From Thermoplasmata archaeon (GTDB lineage Archaea; Thermoplasmatota; JAKEGO01), in the NCBI GenBank assembly GCA_022615805.1, contig JAKEGO010000152.1, positions 1 to 34,277 of the forward strand: DNA of 34,277 bases, written 5' to 3'. This document shows positions 14,860 through 24,500 of this stretch, piece after piece. Below the pieces are notes generated by a model, which did not search any database, was not told the DNA's origin, and saw only the letters and a list, made by a program, of their open reading frames with translations. Every line of letters begins with the position of its first letter. Position 1 is the first letter of the stretch. A program made the position numbers and the translations under genes.

Positions 14860-15699
14860 ATGCGGACGCCTTTCGAGCGCATCAGGGAAGCGCTCACCCT
14901 CCCGGGCGACCTGGCCGCCCTCCTCCCGCGCCGGTGGGAGCTCATCGGCGACGTGCTCCTGCTGAAGTTCGATGACCGTCTTTCTCAGCATTACGCGGAG
15001 ATCGCCAGGGCATATGCCAGCGTCCTCGGGGCCAAGACGGTGCTCAGGGACATGGGTATATCAGGTCGGTTCCGCACGCCGAGCGTCGAGATCCTGATCG
15101 GGACGGAGACCGTCACCTGGCACCGGGAGAACGGTGTGGTCTTCCGGACCGACCCGGCGCGGGTGATGTTCTCGAGCGGGAACATCGACGAGCGAATGAG
15201 GATGGCGACGATCGCCCGGAGGGGCGAGTTCGTCGTGGACATGTTCGCGGGCATAGGCTACTTCATCGCCCCGATGGCCGTCCACTCCGGCGTCGGGGGC
15301 AGGGCCTACGAGCTCAACCCTGTGTCACACGGCCTTCTTCTGGAGACCCTCGAGGCCAATGGGGTCGCCGGGCGCGTCGAGGCCCTCAACGCCGACTGCC
15401 TCACGGCCGAGGAGAGCGTGGCCGACAGGGTCGTGATGGGGTACCTCACCGACACCGAGATGTATCTGGAGAAGGCATTCCGGATCCTCCGCCCGGAGGG
15501 TGGGGTAGTCCACTGTCACACCGCCTGCCCCGTCGAGCTCATCCCGGAGAGGCCGCTCGCCACGGCCGCCGCCGCCGCGCGGCGCGCCGGCGGCGCGCAT
15601 GAGGTGCTCCTCGTCCGCGAGGTCAAATCGTACGCGCCCGGGGTCGATCACATCGTCCTCGACATCGCGTTCAGGGCGCATGTCCCCCGCGACCCGTGA
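14860..15699 (+). CDS. taw2: tRNA(Phe) wyosine-pathway aminocarboxypropyltransferase (Taw2/Tyw2), Trm5-like fold
   Basis: The 279-residue protein has the Trm5/Tyw2 layout. An N-terminal RNA-contact domain (to about residue 95) ends in the family segment TVTWHRENGVVFRTDPARV, with FSSGNIDERMRMA next. The SAM site is VVDMFAGIGYFIAPMAV (125-141), followed by the acidic strand AYELNP. At about 191-206 it has VMGYLTDTEMYLEKA: Trm5 methyltransferases have N-L-P-x in this place, whereas Tyw2/Taw2 has G-Y, so the enzyme should transfer the aminocarboxypropyl group of SAM to 4-demethylwyosine in tRNA(Phe). It starts 4 bases after arcS, behind GGGTGACG. Trm5 is the alternative but less likely. Confidence 0.85.
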   Translation: MRTPFERIREALTLPGDLAALLPRRWELIGDVLLLKFDDRLSQHYAEIARAYASVLGAKTVLRDMGISGRFRTPSVEILIGTETVTWHRENGVVFRTDPARVMFSSGNIDERMRMATIARRGEFVVDMFAGIGYFIAPMAVHSGVGGRAYELNPVSHGLLLETLEANGVAGRVEALNADCLTAEESVADRVVMGYLTDTEMYLEKAFRILRPEGGVVHCHTACPVELIPERPLATAAAAARRAGGAHEVLLVREVKSYAPGVDHIVLDIAFRAHVPRDP

Positions 15700-15858
15700 C
15701 GGGCCTGCCTCTCCCTCCTTCGTGCATGGATAAAAGCCGGCCTGCTGGACCCTTCTGTCAAAGACCTGTGCGGGACCTGCCAGGCACCTCCCTCCGTTTC
15801 GATGGACGGCGGGTCGGACGGGCGTCAAAGGGGGCCGCGGCAAGGCTCGCCGACCGCG

Positions 15859-16284
15859 TCAGGCCCTCTCGACGAGCACAGCCTTCAGGTCCATGCCCCG
15901 GTGGCACCTCAGCCCCTCCCCGACCTCGATCACCCTGTACTTGCCGGGGATGAAGAACGCGTGGCTGCAGAACTGGTGGTGCTCGCACCCGATGTTCCGG
16001 CATCGGCGCTCCTCGAGGGTGATGATGGTGTTCTCGCTTGCGTGGCGGGACTCCACCGCTGTTCGCGACGGGACCTTGTCCACTTCCACCACGACGACGT
16101 TCTCGTGCAGCTTGCAGTCGTGGGAAATGTCCCTTGTGCGGGCGATGCGGTATCTCTGGCCCGGCTCGAGGCTCATGCATGCGTTCTTTATCTTGCACGT
16201 CTTGCACTCAGGGGTCGGGCCAGTGTAGATGAATTCGTACCCTTCCCGCGCGAGGTTCGAGCTGACCAGCGTCACGAGCGCCAT
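15859..16284 (-). CDS. UPF0179 family cysteine-rich archaeal protein
   Basis: The 141-residue protein matches the archaeal UPF0179 family in length and pattern. It begins MALVTLVSSNLAREGYEFIY. Eight cysteines occur at C27, C30, C36, C57, C95, C100, C106 and C127, in the arrangement C-x2-C-x5-C and C-x4-C-x5-C, suggesting a zinc or iron-sulfur site. The family function is not known. It starts about 30 bases after a minus-strand TATA element and is transcribed away from the DUF354 gene and towards taw2. Confidence 0.9.
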   Translation of the reverse strand: MALVTLVSSNLAREGYEFIYTGPTPECKTCKIKNACMSLEPGQRYRIARTRDISHDCKLHENVVVVEVDKVPSRTAVESRHASENTIITLEERRCRNIGCEHHQFCSHAFFIPGKYRVIEVGEGLRCHRGMDLKAVLVERA

Positions 16285-16311
16285 CGGGCCACCGTTCCCT
16301 CGATGCCGGAC

Positions 16312-16324
16312 CCCCTATTTAAAA
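16312..16324 (-). promoter_or_regulatory. TATA box of the UPF0179 gene
   Basis: On the minus strand the sequence reads GTTTTAAATAGGG, about 30-40 bases before the ATG at 16284. Confidence 0.55.
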
Positions 16325-16487
16325 CCTCGATGGTCTGGTACCATGGCGATGAGCGCCGGCCGGGGCGGGTATGGCCCTATTACGGTGCGCGGGACATAGG
16401 TCCGCAGGTGGCCGCCTCCGCCAGGAGGCACCCGAAGGCCCTGCCGCCGATGCCGCTCCTGCGGAAGCGCCCGGGCCAAAACACGGA

Positions 16488-16500
16488 AAGGGTTAATACC
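16488..16500 (+). promoter_or_regulatory. TATA-like element before the DUF354 gene
   Basis: GGGTTAATACCGC lies about 25-33 bases before the ATG at 16523, in a GC-rich setting and with no Shine-Dalgarno, which fits a leaderless transcript. Confidence 0.45.
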
Positions 16501-16522
16501 GCCAGCTGGATTACCGGCACGG

Positions 16523-17572
16523 ATGAGGGTCCTGTTCGACATCGCCCACCCCGCGAACGTCCACTTCTTCAAGCACGTGATGTGGGAGCTGAGGCGGATG
16601 GGCCACGAGACGGCCATCACAATTCGCGAGCGCGAGGGGATGATCAGGCCGCTCCTCGACGCCTACGGCTTCGAGTACATGGAGATGCTCCCGAACCAGC
16701 GGGGCCTGCTGAGGAAGGCCTCGGGCGTGCCGATCAATGACATCATGGCCCTCAGGTGCATTCACGAGTTCGAGCCAGACCTCATCATCGGCCGCGCGGC
16801 CCCCTACATAGCACATGCGAGGGCACTGACCCGCACCCCCTACGTCATCTACGAGGACACCGAGGTCGCAACGATGAACCTGATGCTGAGCCTCCCTTTC
16901 ACCACGAGGATCATCGTGCATACCGGCTATCAGCTCAGGTTCGGGCGCCTCCTCGAGAGGAAGGTGGACCGGATACCGGCCTACAAGGAGCTGGCCTGCC
17001 TCCATCCCAACTGGTTCACGCCCGACCCGAACATCCGGGCGGAAATGGGCCTGGGAAGGGACGAGAAAATCGTCCTTGTGAGGCTCTCGGCCAGGGACTC
17101 CTCCCACGATTTCGGCGTCTCGGGCCTCCCGCATGCGAAGCGGGCACTGATGCCGATCGTTAAGCGGCTCGAGGAGCACGCCCGGGTCCTCATCACATCC
17201 GAGCTCGAGATGCCCGAGGGGATGGAGGAGTACGCCATGGACATCGAGCCCCACAGGATCCACGACCTCATGGCGGAGCTGAGCCTCTACGTCGGGGAGG
17301 GCTCGACCATGGCGGCGGAGGCCGCCTGCCTCGGCGTGCCGTGGATCTTCGTCTCGAACCAGACAAGAGGCCAGCTGGAGGAGATGGAGCGCGATTACGG
17401 CCTCGGCTTCAAGATCGGGGACCGGCGGGCGGCGATCGACAAGGCGGTCGAGCTCCTTGGCAGGGAGGACCTCCTCGCTGAGTGGCAGTCCCGGAGGGCC
17501 AGATTGCTCGAGGACAAGATCGATTTCGTGCGGTACCTGGTCGACCTCGCGGTGGGTTACGATGCTCCCTGA
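16523..17572 (+). CDS. DUF354 family protein (glycosyltransferase-B-like)
   Basis: The 349-residue protein starts MRVLFDIAHPANVHFFKHVM, the typical opening of archaeal DUF354 proteins, which resemble GT-B glycosyltransferases and UDP-GlcNAc 2-epimerases. Further family-like parts are PDLIIGRAAPYIAHARALT (about 89-107), VIYEDTE (111-117) and a late GEGSTMAAEAACLGVPW (about 257-273), which matches the C-terminal nucleotide-sugar contact region of GT-B proteins. A role in surface glycan synthesis is likely, but no activity is established. The gene overlaps the RNase HII start by 11 bases, so the two are translationally linked. Confidence 0.88.
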   Translation: MRVLFDIAHPANVHFFKHVMWELRRMGHETAITIREREGMIRPLLDAYGFEYMEMLPNQRGLLRKASGVPINDIMALRCIHEFEPDLIIGRAAPYIAHARALTRTPYVIYEDTEVATMNLMLSLPFTTRIIVHTGYQLRFGRLLERKVDRIPAYKELACLHPNWFTPDPNIRAEMGLGRDEKIVLVRLSARDSSHDFGVSGLPHAKRALMPIVKRLEEHARVLITSELEMPEGMEEYAMDIEPHRIHDLMAELSLYVGEGSTMAAEAACLGVPWIFVSNQTRGQLEEMERDYGLGFKIGDRRAAIDKAVELLGREDLLAEWQSRRARLLEDKIDFVRYLVDLAVGYDAP

Positions 17573-18221
17573 GCACATCGGCCGCAGGGACGACAAGGCG
17601 TGGCTCGGCGGCGTGGACGAGGCGGGGCGCGGCCCCGTCATGGGCCCGCTCGTCGTCGCAGGCGTGGCGACCTCGGACCCGGCGGGCCTGGCCGCCTCCG
17701 GCGTGAGGGACTCGAAGGTGCTCTCCCCCGCCAGGCGCGAACGCCTTTTCGAGGTGATAGTGGGCACGTGCGAGGCATGCGTCCTGACCATAAGCGCGAG
17801 CGAGCTGGACGACCTCATGGGGAAGAGGTCGCTGAACGAGGTGGAGTTCGCGGCGTTCGACGCCGTCATCAGGGCCCTCCCCGCGCGCAAGGTGGTCGTG
17901 GACGCCTTCGGGGACGAGGCCGAGCTCTCGCGCAAGCTCGGCGCGAGGACCTCGCGGGAGGTCGTCGCGAGGCACAGGGCCGACGCGACCGATCCTCTGG
18001 CCTCGGCCGCATCCATCGTGGCCAAGGTCGTTCGGGACAGGGCCATCGCGGAGATCGGGAGGGAACTGGGTGCTGAGATAGGGAGCGGCTATCCCTCCGA
18101 CCCCGCGACGATATCCTTTATGGAGCGCTACATCGAGGAGAACGCGACGCTGCCGCCGCACGCCAGGCGCAGGTGGGAGACGAGCGCGAGGCTGATGAAC
18201 CGGAGGCTCGACACCGGCTGA
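17562..18221 (+). CDS. rnhB: Ribonuclease HII
   Basis: The 219-residue protein is a standard archaeal RNase HII, which cuts RNA in RNA/DNA hybrids and at embedded ribonucleotides. The four acidic catalytic residues are visible: D19 and E20 in LGGVDEAGRGPVMGPL, D114 in VVVDAFGDE and D141 in HRADATDPLASAASIVAKV. DSK (50-52) is also conserved. The archaeal family usually shows a glycine-rich GRGPV-G-P-LV segment as here. The start at 17562 lies 11 bases inside the DUF354 gene, behind GGTGGG; longer in-frame starts have no family similarity. Confidence 0.95.
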   Translation: MLPEHIGRRDDKAWLGGVDEAGRGPVMGPLVVAGVATSDPAGLAASGVRDSKVLSPARRERLFEVIVGTCEACVLTISASELDDLMGKRSLNEVEFAAFDAVIRALPARKVVVDAFGDEAELSRKLGARTSREVVARHRADATDPLASAASIVAKVVRDRAIAEIGRELGAEIGSGYPSDPATISFMERYIEENATLPPHARRRWETSARLMNRRLDTG

Positions 18222-18493
18222 CCACCCTGACCGCGACACGCGCCATTCTACTTGGCTATTGTGCCTTGCGGGGCCGCATCCCCTCCATTTCGCCGATACA
18301 TCCCCACAACCTCGAAGGCTCATCCCGAAAGTCGGGCATCTTCCCGGCGAGAGGCGAAGGCAAATTTTGAAATATCGCCCATTTTATTTTCAGGCCAGCA
18401 CGTTAAGGTTTCCTATATTTCCTGTGAAAATTCTTCCCGTCAGAGGGCTTCGCCGGCCCCGCGGTCAGCCGTGGACGACCACCTTTTCCAAGG

Positions 18494-18509
18494 GATAAAT
18501 ATTTATAAT
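18494..18509 (+). promoter_or_regulatory. TATA box of the giant surface protein gene
   Basis: GATAAATATTTATAAT is the strongest A/T block in the region. It lies about 75 bases before the ATG at 18579, giving a leader of about 45-50 bases. Confidence 0.65.
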
Positions 18510-18545
18510 GCCAGATGGTTAGATTATTAACGTCCGAAATGGGTC

Positions 18546-18571
18546 GAAGGCGTCGAGCCTTCATCGGAGGG
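18546..18571 (+). promoter_or_regulatory. Leader hairpin and Shine-Dalgarno of the giant surface protein gene
   Basis: GAAGGC-GTCGA-GCCTTC (18546-18562) forms a six-pair stem with a five-base loop, ending four bases before the GGAGGG Shine-Dalgarno at 18567-18572. It may influence ribosome access. Function is inference. Confidence 0.4.
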
Positions 18572-18578
18572 TGCTAGG

Positions 18579-21500
18579 ATGAGACGGACAGCATGGTTCC
18601 TCGCGTGGCTGATGATGACGAGCACACTCGCTCCACTTTTTACTACGAACTCGACCGCCGATGGCACCGAAGGCGCCGCACCCCTGCGGGCCGGTCACAT
18701 CGAGGGCTTCGTGCTCGATCGAGAGGGAGCCCCCCTCTCCGGGGCGACGGTGACCTTCGACGGTGGATTCCTCACGAACACGGACGAACGGGGCTTCTTC
18801 TCGTCAGCGCTCCCAGCGGGTTCGTACGATGTGATGGCAACCATGACGGGGCACTCCCCCGCCGTCATCAGGGACGTCGTCGACGGCGAGACCGTCACGG
18901 TCCATCTCGTCCCGCGCGGGTGGATGGAGGCTGGCGACGAGTTCATGGACGGGACCCACACGAACACGCAGCACCTCGCGGACGGCGTCCGCCTCGCCGC
19001 GGCCGTGGACCCGGTCCTCCCCCAGGACGAGTGGTTCTTCTCGACGTCCAACGATTACATGTCGGGCTCGAGCTGGCTCGAGCGCAACGACAACAAGGGC
19101 CGTGTATGGTACGTCGACATCAACGGCGACGGCACGTTCGGGACGAAGGACGAGCTCAACGCCGACTACGAGGACTTCGAGATCGCGGTGGACGGGTATA
19201 CGCTGAACCAGCGGGGCCTACCGATGGCCGACTTCGATAACGACGGTGATTACGACCTCGTTATACCGTACATATGGTACGACGGCTCGTGGCACACGAC
19301 GAACAACCTAAGGTTCGTCGAGAACCTGGGCAAGGACGGGGACGGGCACAGGGTCTTCGCCGCCCCGGTCGAGATACCCGGGACCGCGGTCAACCTCGCC
19401 AACTACATGTACGACGCCGCGGTCGACGATTTCAACGAGGACGGTGACTGGGACTTCATATTCTGCGGGGCCAACGACGACCTCCGTTTCATGGAGGGTA
19501 ACGGCGACGGGACCTTCTCGCTCCACGTCATCACGAACAACGCGCCGGGCTCCCAGGTCCGGGGGAAGGGAGCGGGCGACGTCAACAACGACGGCCACGC
19601 CGACCTGGTCATGATAGAGCGGACGACGGGTGGGGTATACGTTTACTACGGGGATGGGGCGGGCAACTTCCCGGCCAACCCCACCTTCCTGTTCACCGCC
19701 TATTCCGAGCTCTACGGCACCGTCACGTACCGGGACCCGTACGGCCTCGCGGTGGCAGACTTCGACAACGACGGCACGGTCGACATCATCACGAACGATG
19801 GCTCGCCGGCGCTCTATTCGCTCTGGCTCGGCGATGGCACCGGCGCCTTCGAGTTCGCCGGCCCCAAGTTCGACCTGAGCAACCACGGCGCCATCGATCC
19901 CTTCGACATCGACGGCGACGGGGACATGGACCTGCTCGTGATCGAATCGGCTAGCGGCGGTACCATATGGTCCGTCTCGAACTGGGACGACGGCGAGACG
20001 TGGACCACCGGGAGCATAATCAAGTCGAGCTCCTCCACCCACCCGGGCACCTACGGGATCGCCACACCTCCGGTGCTGCCGGTGTACGAGACTACGGGGA
20101 CCTACACGTCGAGCGTGCACGACACGGGCAGCGCTCAGTCGGTCATCACCCTCGTCACCTTCGGGTCGCGGACGAACGCGAACCAGGGGATCGGCGTCGA
20201 CGTTAGGAGCTCGAACGACCCGGGCATGGCGGGCGCCTCCGCGTGGGAGCCGGTGACATCGCACGACAACGTCATATCCACGCCGGCCGGCAGGTACGTC
20301 CAGTATCGTGCGCGCTTCACAAGCACGATGCGAAGCACCCCAGTGCTGGACTCCGTCACGATACATTACCAGACGAACCCCGCATGGGTGACCGGTACGG
20401 TCTCGAACACGGGCGGTTACGCCGTGCCGGGCGCCAGGGTGGGGTTCTGGTCCGGTGGCCTGGAGGTCGCGTGGGACACGAGCGACGCGTCGGGCGACTA
20501 CAGGATCGGCGTCTCAGCGGGGGATTACTCGCTGCGGGCCGCCTGCGACGACTACAATCCCTACAAAGAGAACGTGACCGTCATCGCGAACGCCCTCAAG
20601 GACATCGAGATATCCTACCGCAACTTCATCGAGCACACCCTCCCGGACGATTTCATGGGCGGCACATTCGACAACGCCCGGATTGCCACGACATTCGCCG
20701 GGGAGCTCGAGCTTGCGACCAACATCGCCCTCGGAACGACCGTGTTCAGCAACCGGTCCTCCTCGTACGAGTACGACTTCCCCTACATGGTCGACGGGAC
20801 GATAACGCGGCGTTTCGAGAGCACGGTCAACGCCGGCCCGGACACCGGGTACATGAACCCGCAGTGGGTCGCCATCGACCTCGGCGGGATGAACGATGTC
20901 TCCGCCATCGATTACCGGATGAGCTACCTCACGCGGTTCTGGCAGAACGGGTTCGTCATCGCCGTTCGCACCGGGTACGACCCGGTCGCCGGGACCTTCT
21001 CCGGGGGCGAGGAGATAGTCTCGTTCCCGAAGTGGACGTGGACCAGTGGGTCCGAATGCCCGGATGACCTCCTGCTCGTGCAGGGCGCGACGTTCAGGGC
21101 CTCCAGCGGGGCGAACGTCAGCGGGTGGCTCCCGGCGACCCCCTCGGTCAATGGCCGGTACGTCGTGATATCGAACGTCTACGGGAACGACACCAACAGC
21201 GCGACGTGGCACAGGTACCGCGTGGCGGAGGTCTCCGTCTACACGCCGTCGATGACGGGCGAATACGTCTCCGCGCCATGGAACGTGACCGACCCTGCCC
21301 GCCAGGTCTCGTGCGTCCAGTGGCACTCCGACGTCCCGGCAGGCACCACGCTCGAGGTCGCCATCCGCGCGGCGGACACGGAGGCGCTGCTCGCCGCCGA
21401 ACCATGGACCGTCGTTGAGGACCGGGAGCACGGCTTCGCGCCGGCGATCCGGGGGCAGTTCGTCCAGTATCGCGTTTCGATGTCCTCGGCCGACGGCATC

Positions 21501-24500
21501 GCGGCTCCAGCGCTGTTCGACATCATGGTCTTCTCATACGAGAGGCCAGCGTGGATCCTCGGCAACGTCACGCAGACCCGTGTGGGCACGGTCATCCCCC
21601 TCGCGGCGGTCCACGTGACCAGGGAGGACGGCCAGTTGCTTCCGTTCACGGTCATGACCGACCTCGACGGCTCGTACATCGCCCCGGTCGAGTATCCGGC
21701 GGCCGGCAGGCTCGAGCACTCGCTCGACGTGAGCAAGCGCGGGTACCAGGACGGCGGTGCAAACGCCAACGTCACGCCCGCCCTCATCGAGGTCACCGCA
21801 GACGTGGAGCTCGAACCGGTCGACGACTGGACGCAGCTGTGGGGCAACCGCGAGCACACGTCCTCGACGAACCTACCCGCGAACATGTACGCCCAGGGCG
21901 TCAAATGGAAGGCATACATCGGTGGATACGCAGGTTGGGGGGTCATCTACGACGTCAACCTGGACACCCGGAACGACCTCGTCATGGTGTACGGCGATCG
22001 GGTCGTCGCCAAGACGCCGGACAACGTCCTCCTGTGGGTCGGAGAGACGAACGACGTGGACCGCATCATCGGCATCTACGACCTGGACAAGAACGGGATA
22101 CCCGACATCGTCGCGGCGAAGCAGAACCCGGCCAGGATAGCGATCATCAACGGCGTCAACGGGTCACTCCAGTACGAGCAGACATGGCCCACGGGCAGCC
22201 TGCACCAGTATGCGCCCGACAACATCGTCGTCGACGACTTCGACGGCCTCGTGGACGGCAAGTACGAGATGATCGTCAAGCTGAACGACGGCCGGCTGAG
22301 GGCATGGGGCTTCGACACCAGAGGGTGGAAGGCCATACCCAGGACGATGTGGGAGATCCCGTATGCCTACGCCGCGAAGAACAGCATCGCGGTCGGGGAC
22401 GTCGACCTCGACGGCGTCAAGGACGTCGTCGTGCTCTACACATACGGCGTCTCGGTGTACGACGCGGAGGACGGGAGCTTCAAGTACGAACGCACCCTGG
22501 CCGCCAGCCCGTACATGATCGGCGGCTCCGTCATCATCCGCGACATAAACGCGAGCGACGGGCGCGGGAACATAATCATCCCGTACTCCGAGCCGAACAA
22601 CAACTGGTACCAGAACAACGATTACTACACGCACGATGGGGTCATGGTCCTCGAATGCAACGCGTCGACGATAGGCCTCAAGACGGACTACGTGGTCGAG
22701 CACGGCGGCTACGGGAACCAGATCCTCTGGGAGTGGATGGAGGGGTGCGTGGCCGACCCGGACGGCGACGGGGTCCTCGAGTTCGTCGGGAGCATGAGGA
22801 ACATCAGCTCCGCTGCGGCAAGGGCGGGGGCGAACCACTGGTACACGGTGATCATCGACCTGGAGAACGGCGTCAAGGAGGGCCAGTACGGCAGCCCGAC
22901 GACCGGCCAGTGGGAGATAAAGACCGTCGCGAACCTAGATGCCGACCCCGAGGAGGAGATCGTGCTCCAGTCGGGGCAGGACTGGGTCTGCCTGGACGGT
23001 AATGAGACCGGCTACCACGTCAAGTGGACGGCCAGCGGGTACACCTACGCGTACTGGAACCGCTTCTACAAGGCCGAGCAAAACCCGGCGGAGTGCTGGT
23101 TCAACTCTGGCCAGTACTACTGGCTATGGTACCAGGTCTACGGCCCGAACGCGCACGGCGACATCGACGGCGACGGCATCGACGAGCTCTTCCTGACGAA
23201 GGCGGGCAACATCACGGCGAACCACGCCAACGGGTCAGCCCTGGAGGAGGTATGGAGGTTCGTTCCCCCGACGAACAATCCGATGCCGAACGTCTACATG
23301 CGCGACATCGGCAACCTGACCGGCGATCCGAGGAAGGAGGCCGTCATCGTGACCGACGACGGCTACCTCTACGTCGTCAACTCCACCGGGAGCTACCGGA
23401 CCGTGAGGACGGGCGGCTCGAGGTCCAACATCTGGGTCGCCGACATGAACGTCGACGGCATCAAGGAGATACTCGTCCAACTCCCGCACGAGACGTGGCT
23501 GACCGTGCTCAACGCATCCCTTGCCGACTACCACAACGAGCCCGTCTCAACGCCGCTCAGGCACATGCACGAGGACACGCACTTCTTCATCGACTACGAC
23601 TCGGACGGGAGGGTCGAGCTCATCACGAAGAACTGGGGGACGATCTACTGCTACGAGTGGGACGGCGCCTCATGGGTGCAGGAATGGCGCCTCGACCGCC
23701 GCGATGTCTACCGGAGCAAGGTCCAGCGCCTCTACGAGTGGAACCAACTGAGGGTAGGCAACTTCAACGGTGACGAGTACCTCGACATCTACGTAAGGTT
23801 CAACAACTACTCGTACAGCCAGCCAAACGAATGGTCCAAGTACACCACAGGCTGCTGCGTGTTCGACGGGAAGACGCGGCGCACGATATGGGCGAAGGAG
23901 GGCATGTCGGCCAGGTACGCCGTCGTGTACGACTACGACAACGACGGGCTCGACGAGATGGTCATCCAGGACGGGACGACCTACAGGGTCTTCGACCCCC
24001 TCATCGGGGAGTACATCTACACGATGGGGAACAGTCCGACCTACTCGTACGGCGGCCAGATGGTGGGGAACGCCGACCATGACGCCATGGACGAGTTGCT
24101 GGTGGCCTACCAATACTACTCGGAGAACGTGATCGGGTCGGCCGTGGACATGACCACGGGTGCGACGCTATGGTACGGTGGCGATACCACCCGTAGCACC
24201 TACAGCGCGGAATCGGCCCATGGGGCGGCGGCGGACGTCGACGGCGACGGTATCGCCGAGATCATCCAGACGATGACGGACGGCCGGGCATACTGCATTG
24301 ACGACAACGGCCTCGTCCTCTGGGAGTTCGACCTCGGCGTGGACGAAACGGTCCTCTCGCCCCCGAGCGCCGCCGACCTCGACTCCGACGGCATCCCGGA
24401 GGTGCTGTTCGGGTCGTCGGACGGCTATATGTACGTCCTCGACGGCAACAACGGGAGCGTCGATTGGACCTTCCACTTCGGTTTCGGGTCGGGCCAGCCG

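Larger units (their letters stand above)
18222..18578. other. Intergenic region of 357 bases between RNase HII and the giant surface protein
   Basis: This stretch is clearly richer in A/T than the flanking genes. It holds a small inverted repeat CCCGAAAGTCGGG (18326-18338 region), a T-rich tract CCCATTTTATTTTC (about 18378-18391) that could end the RNase HII transcript, and the promoter and leader of the next gene. Short open frames inside it have no start signal and poor codon use, so I call no gene. I see no tRNA or recognisable non-coding RNA. Confidence 0.5.

Noticed and set aside
16322..16345. TGGTACCAGACCA upstream of the UPF0179 TATA box as a third copy of the operator
   Set aside because: The spacing between arms is five bases instead of four, and the upstream half-site at 19 bases is absent.
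18252..18530. Small open frames in the 18222-18578 intergenic region
   Set aside because: They lack a promoter or Shine-Dalgarno, run through the TATA box of the next gene and have no recognisable composition.
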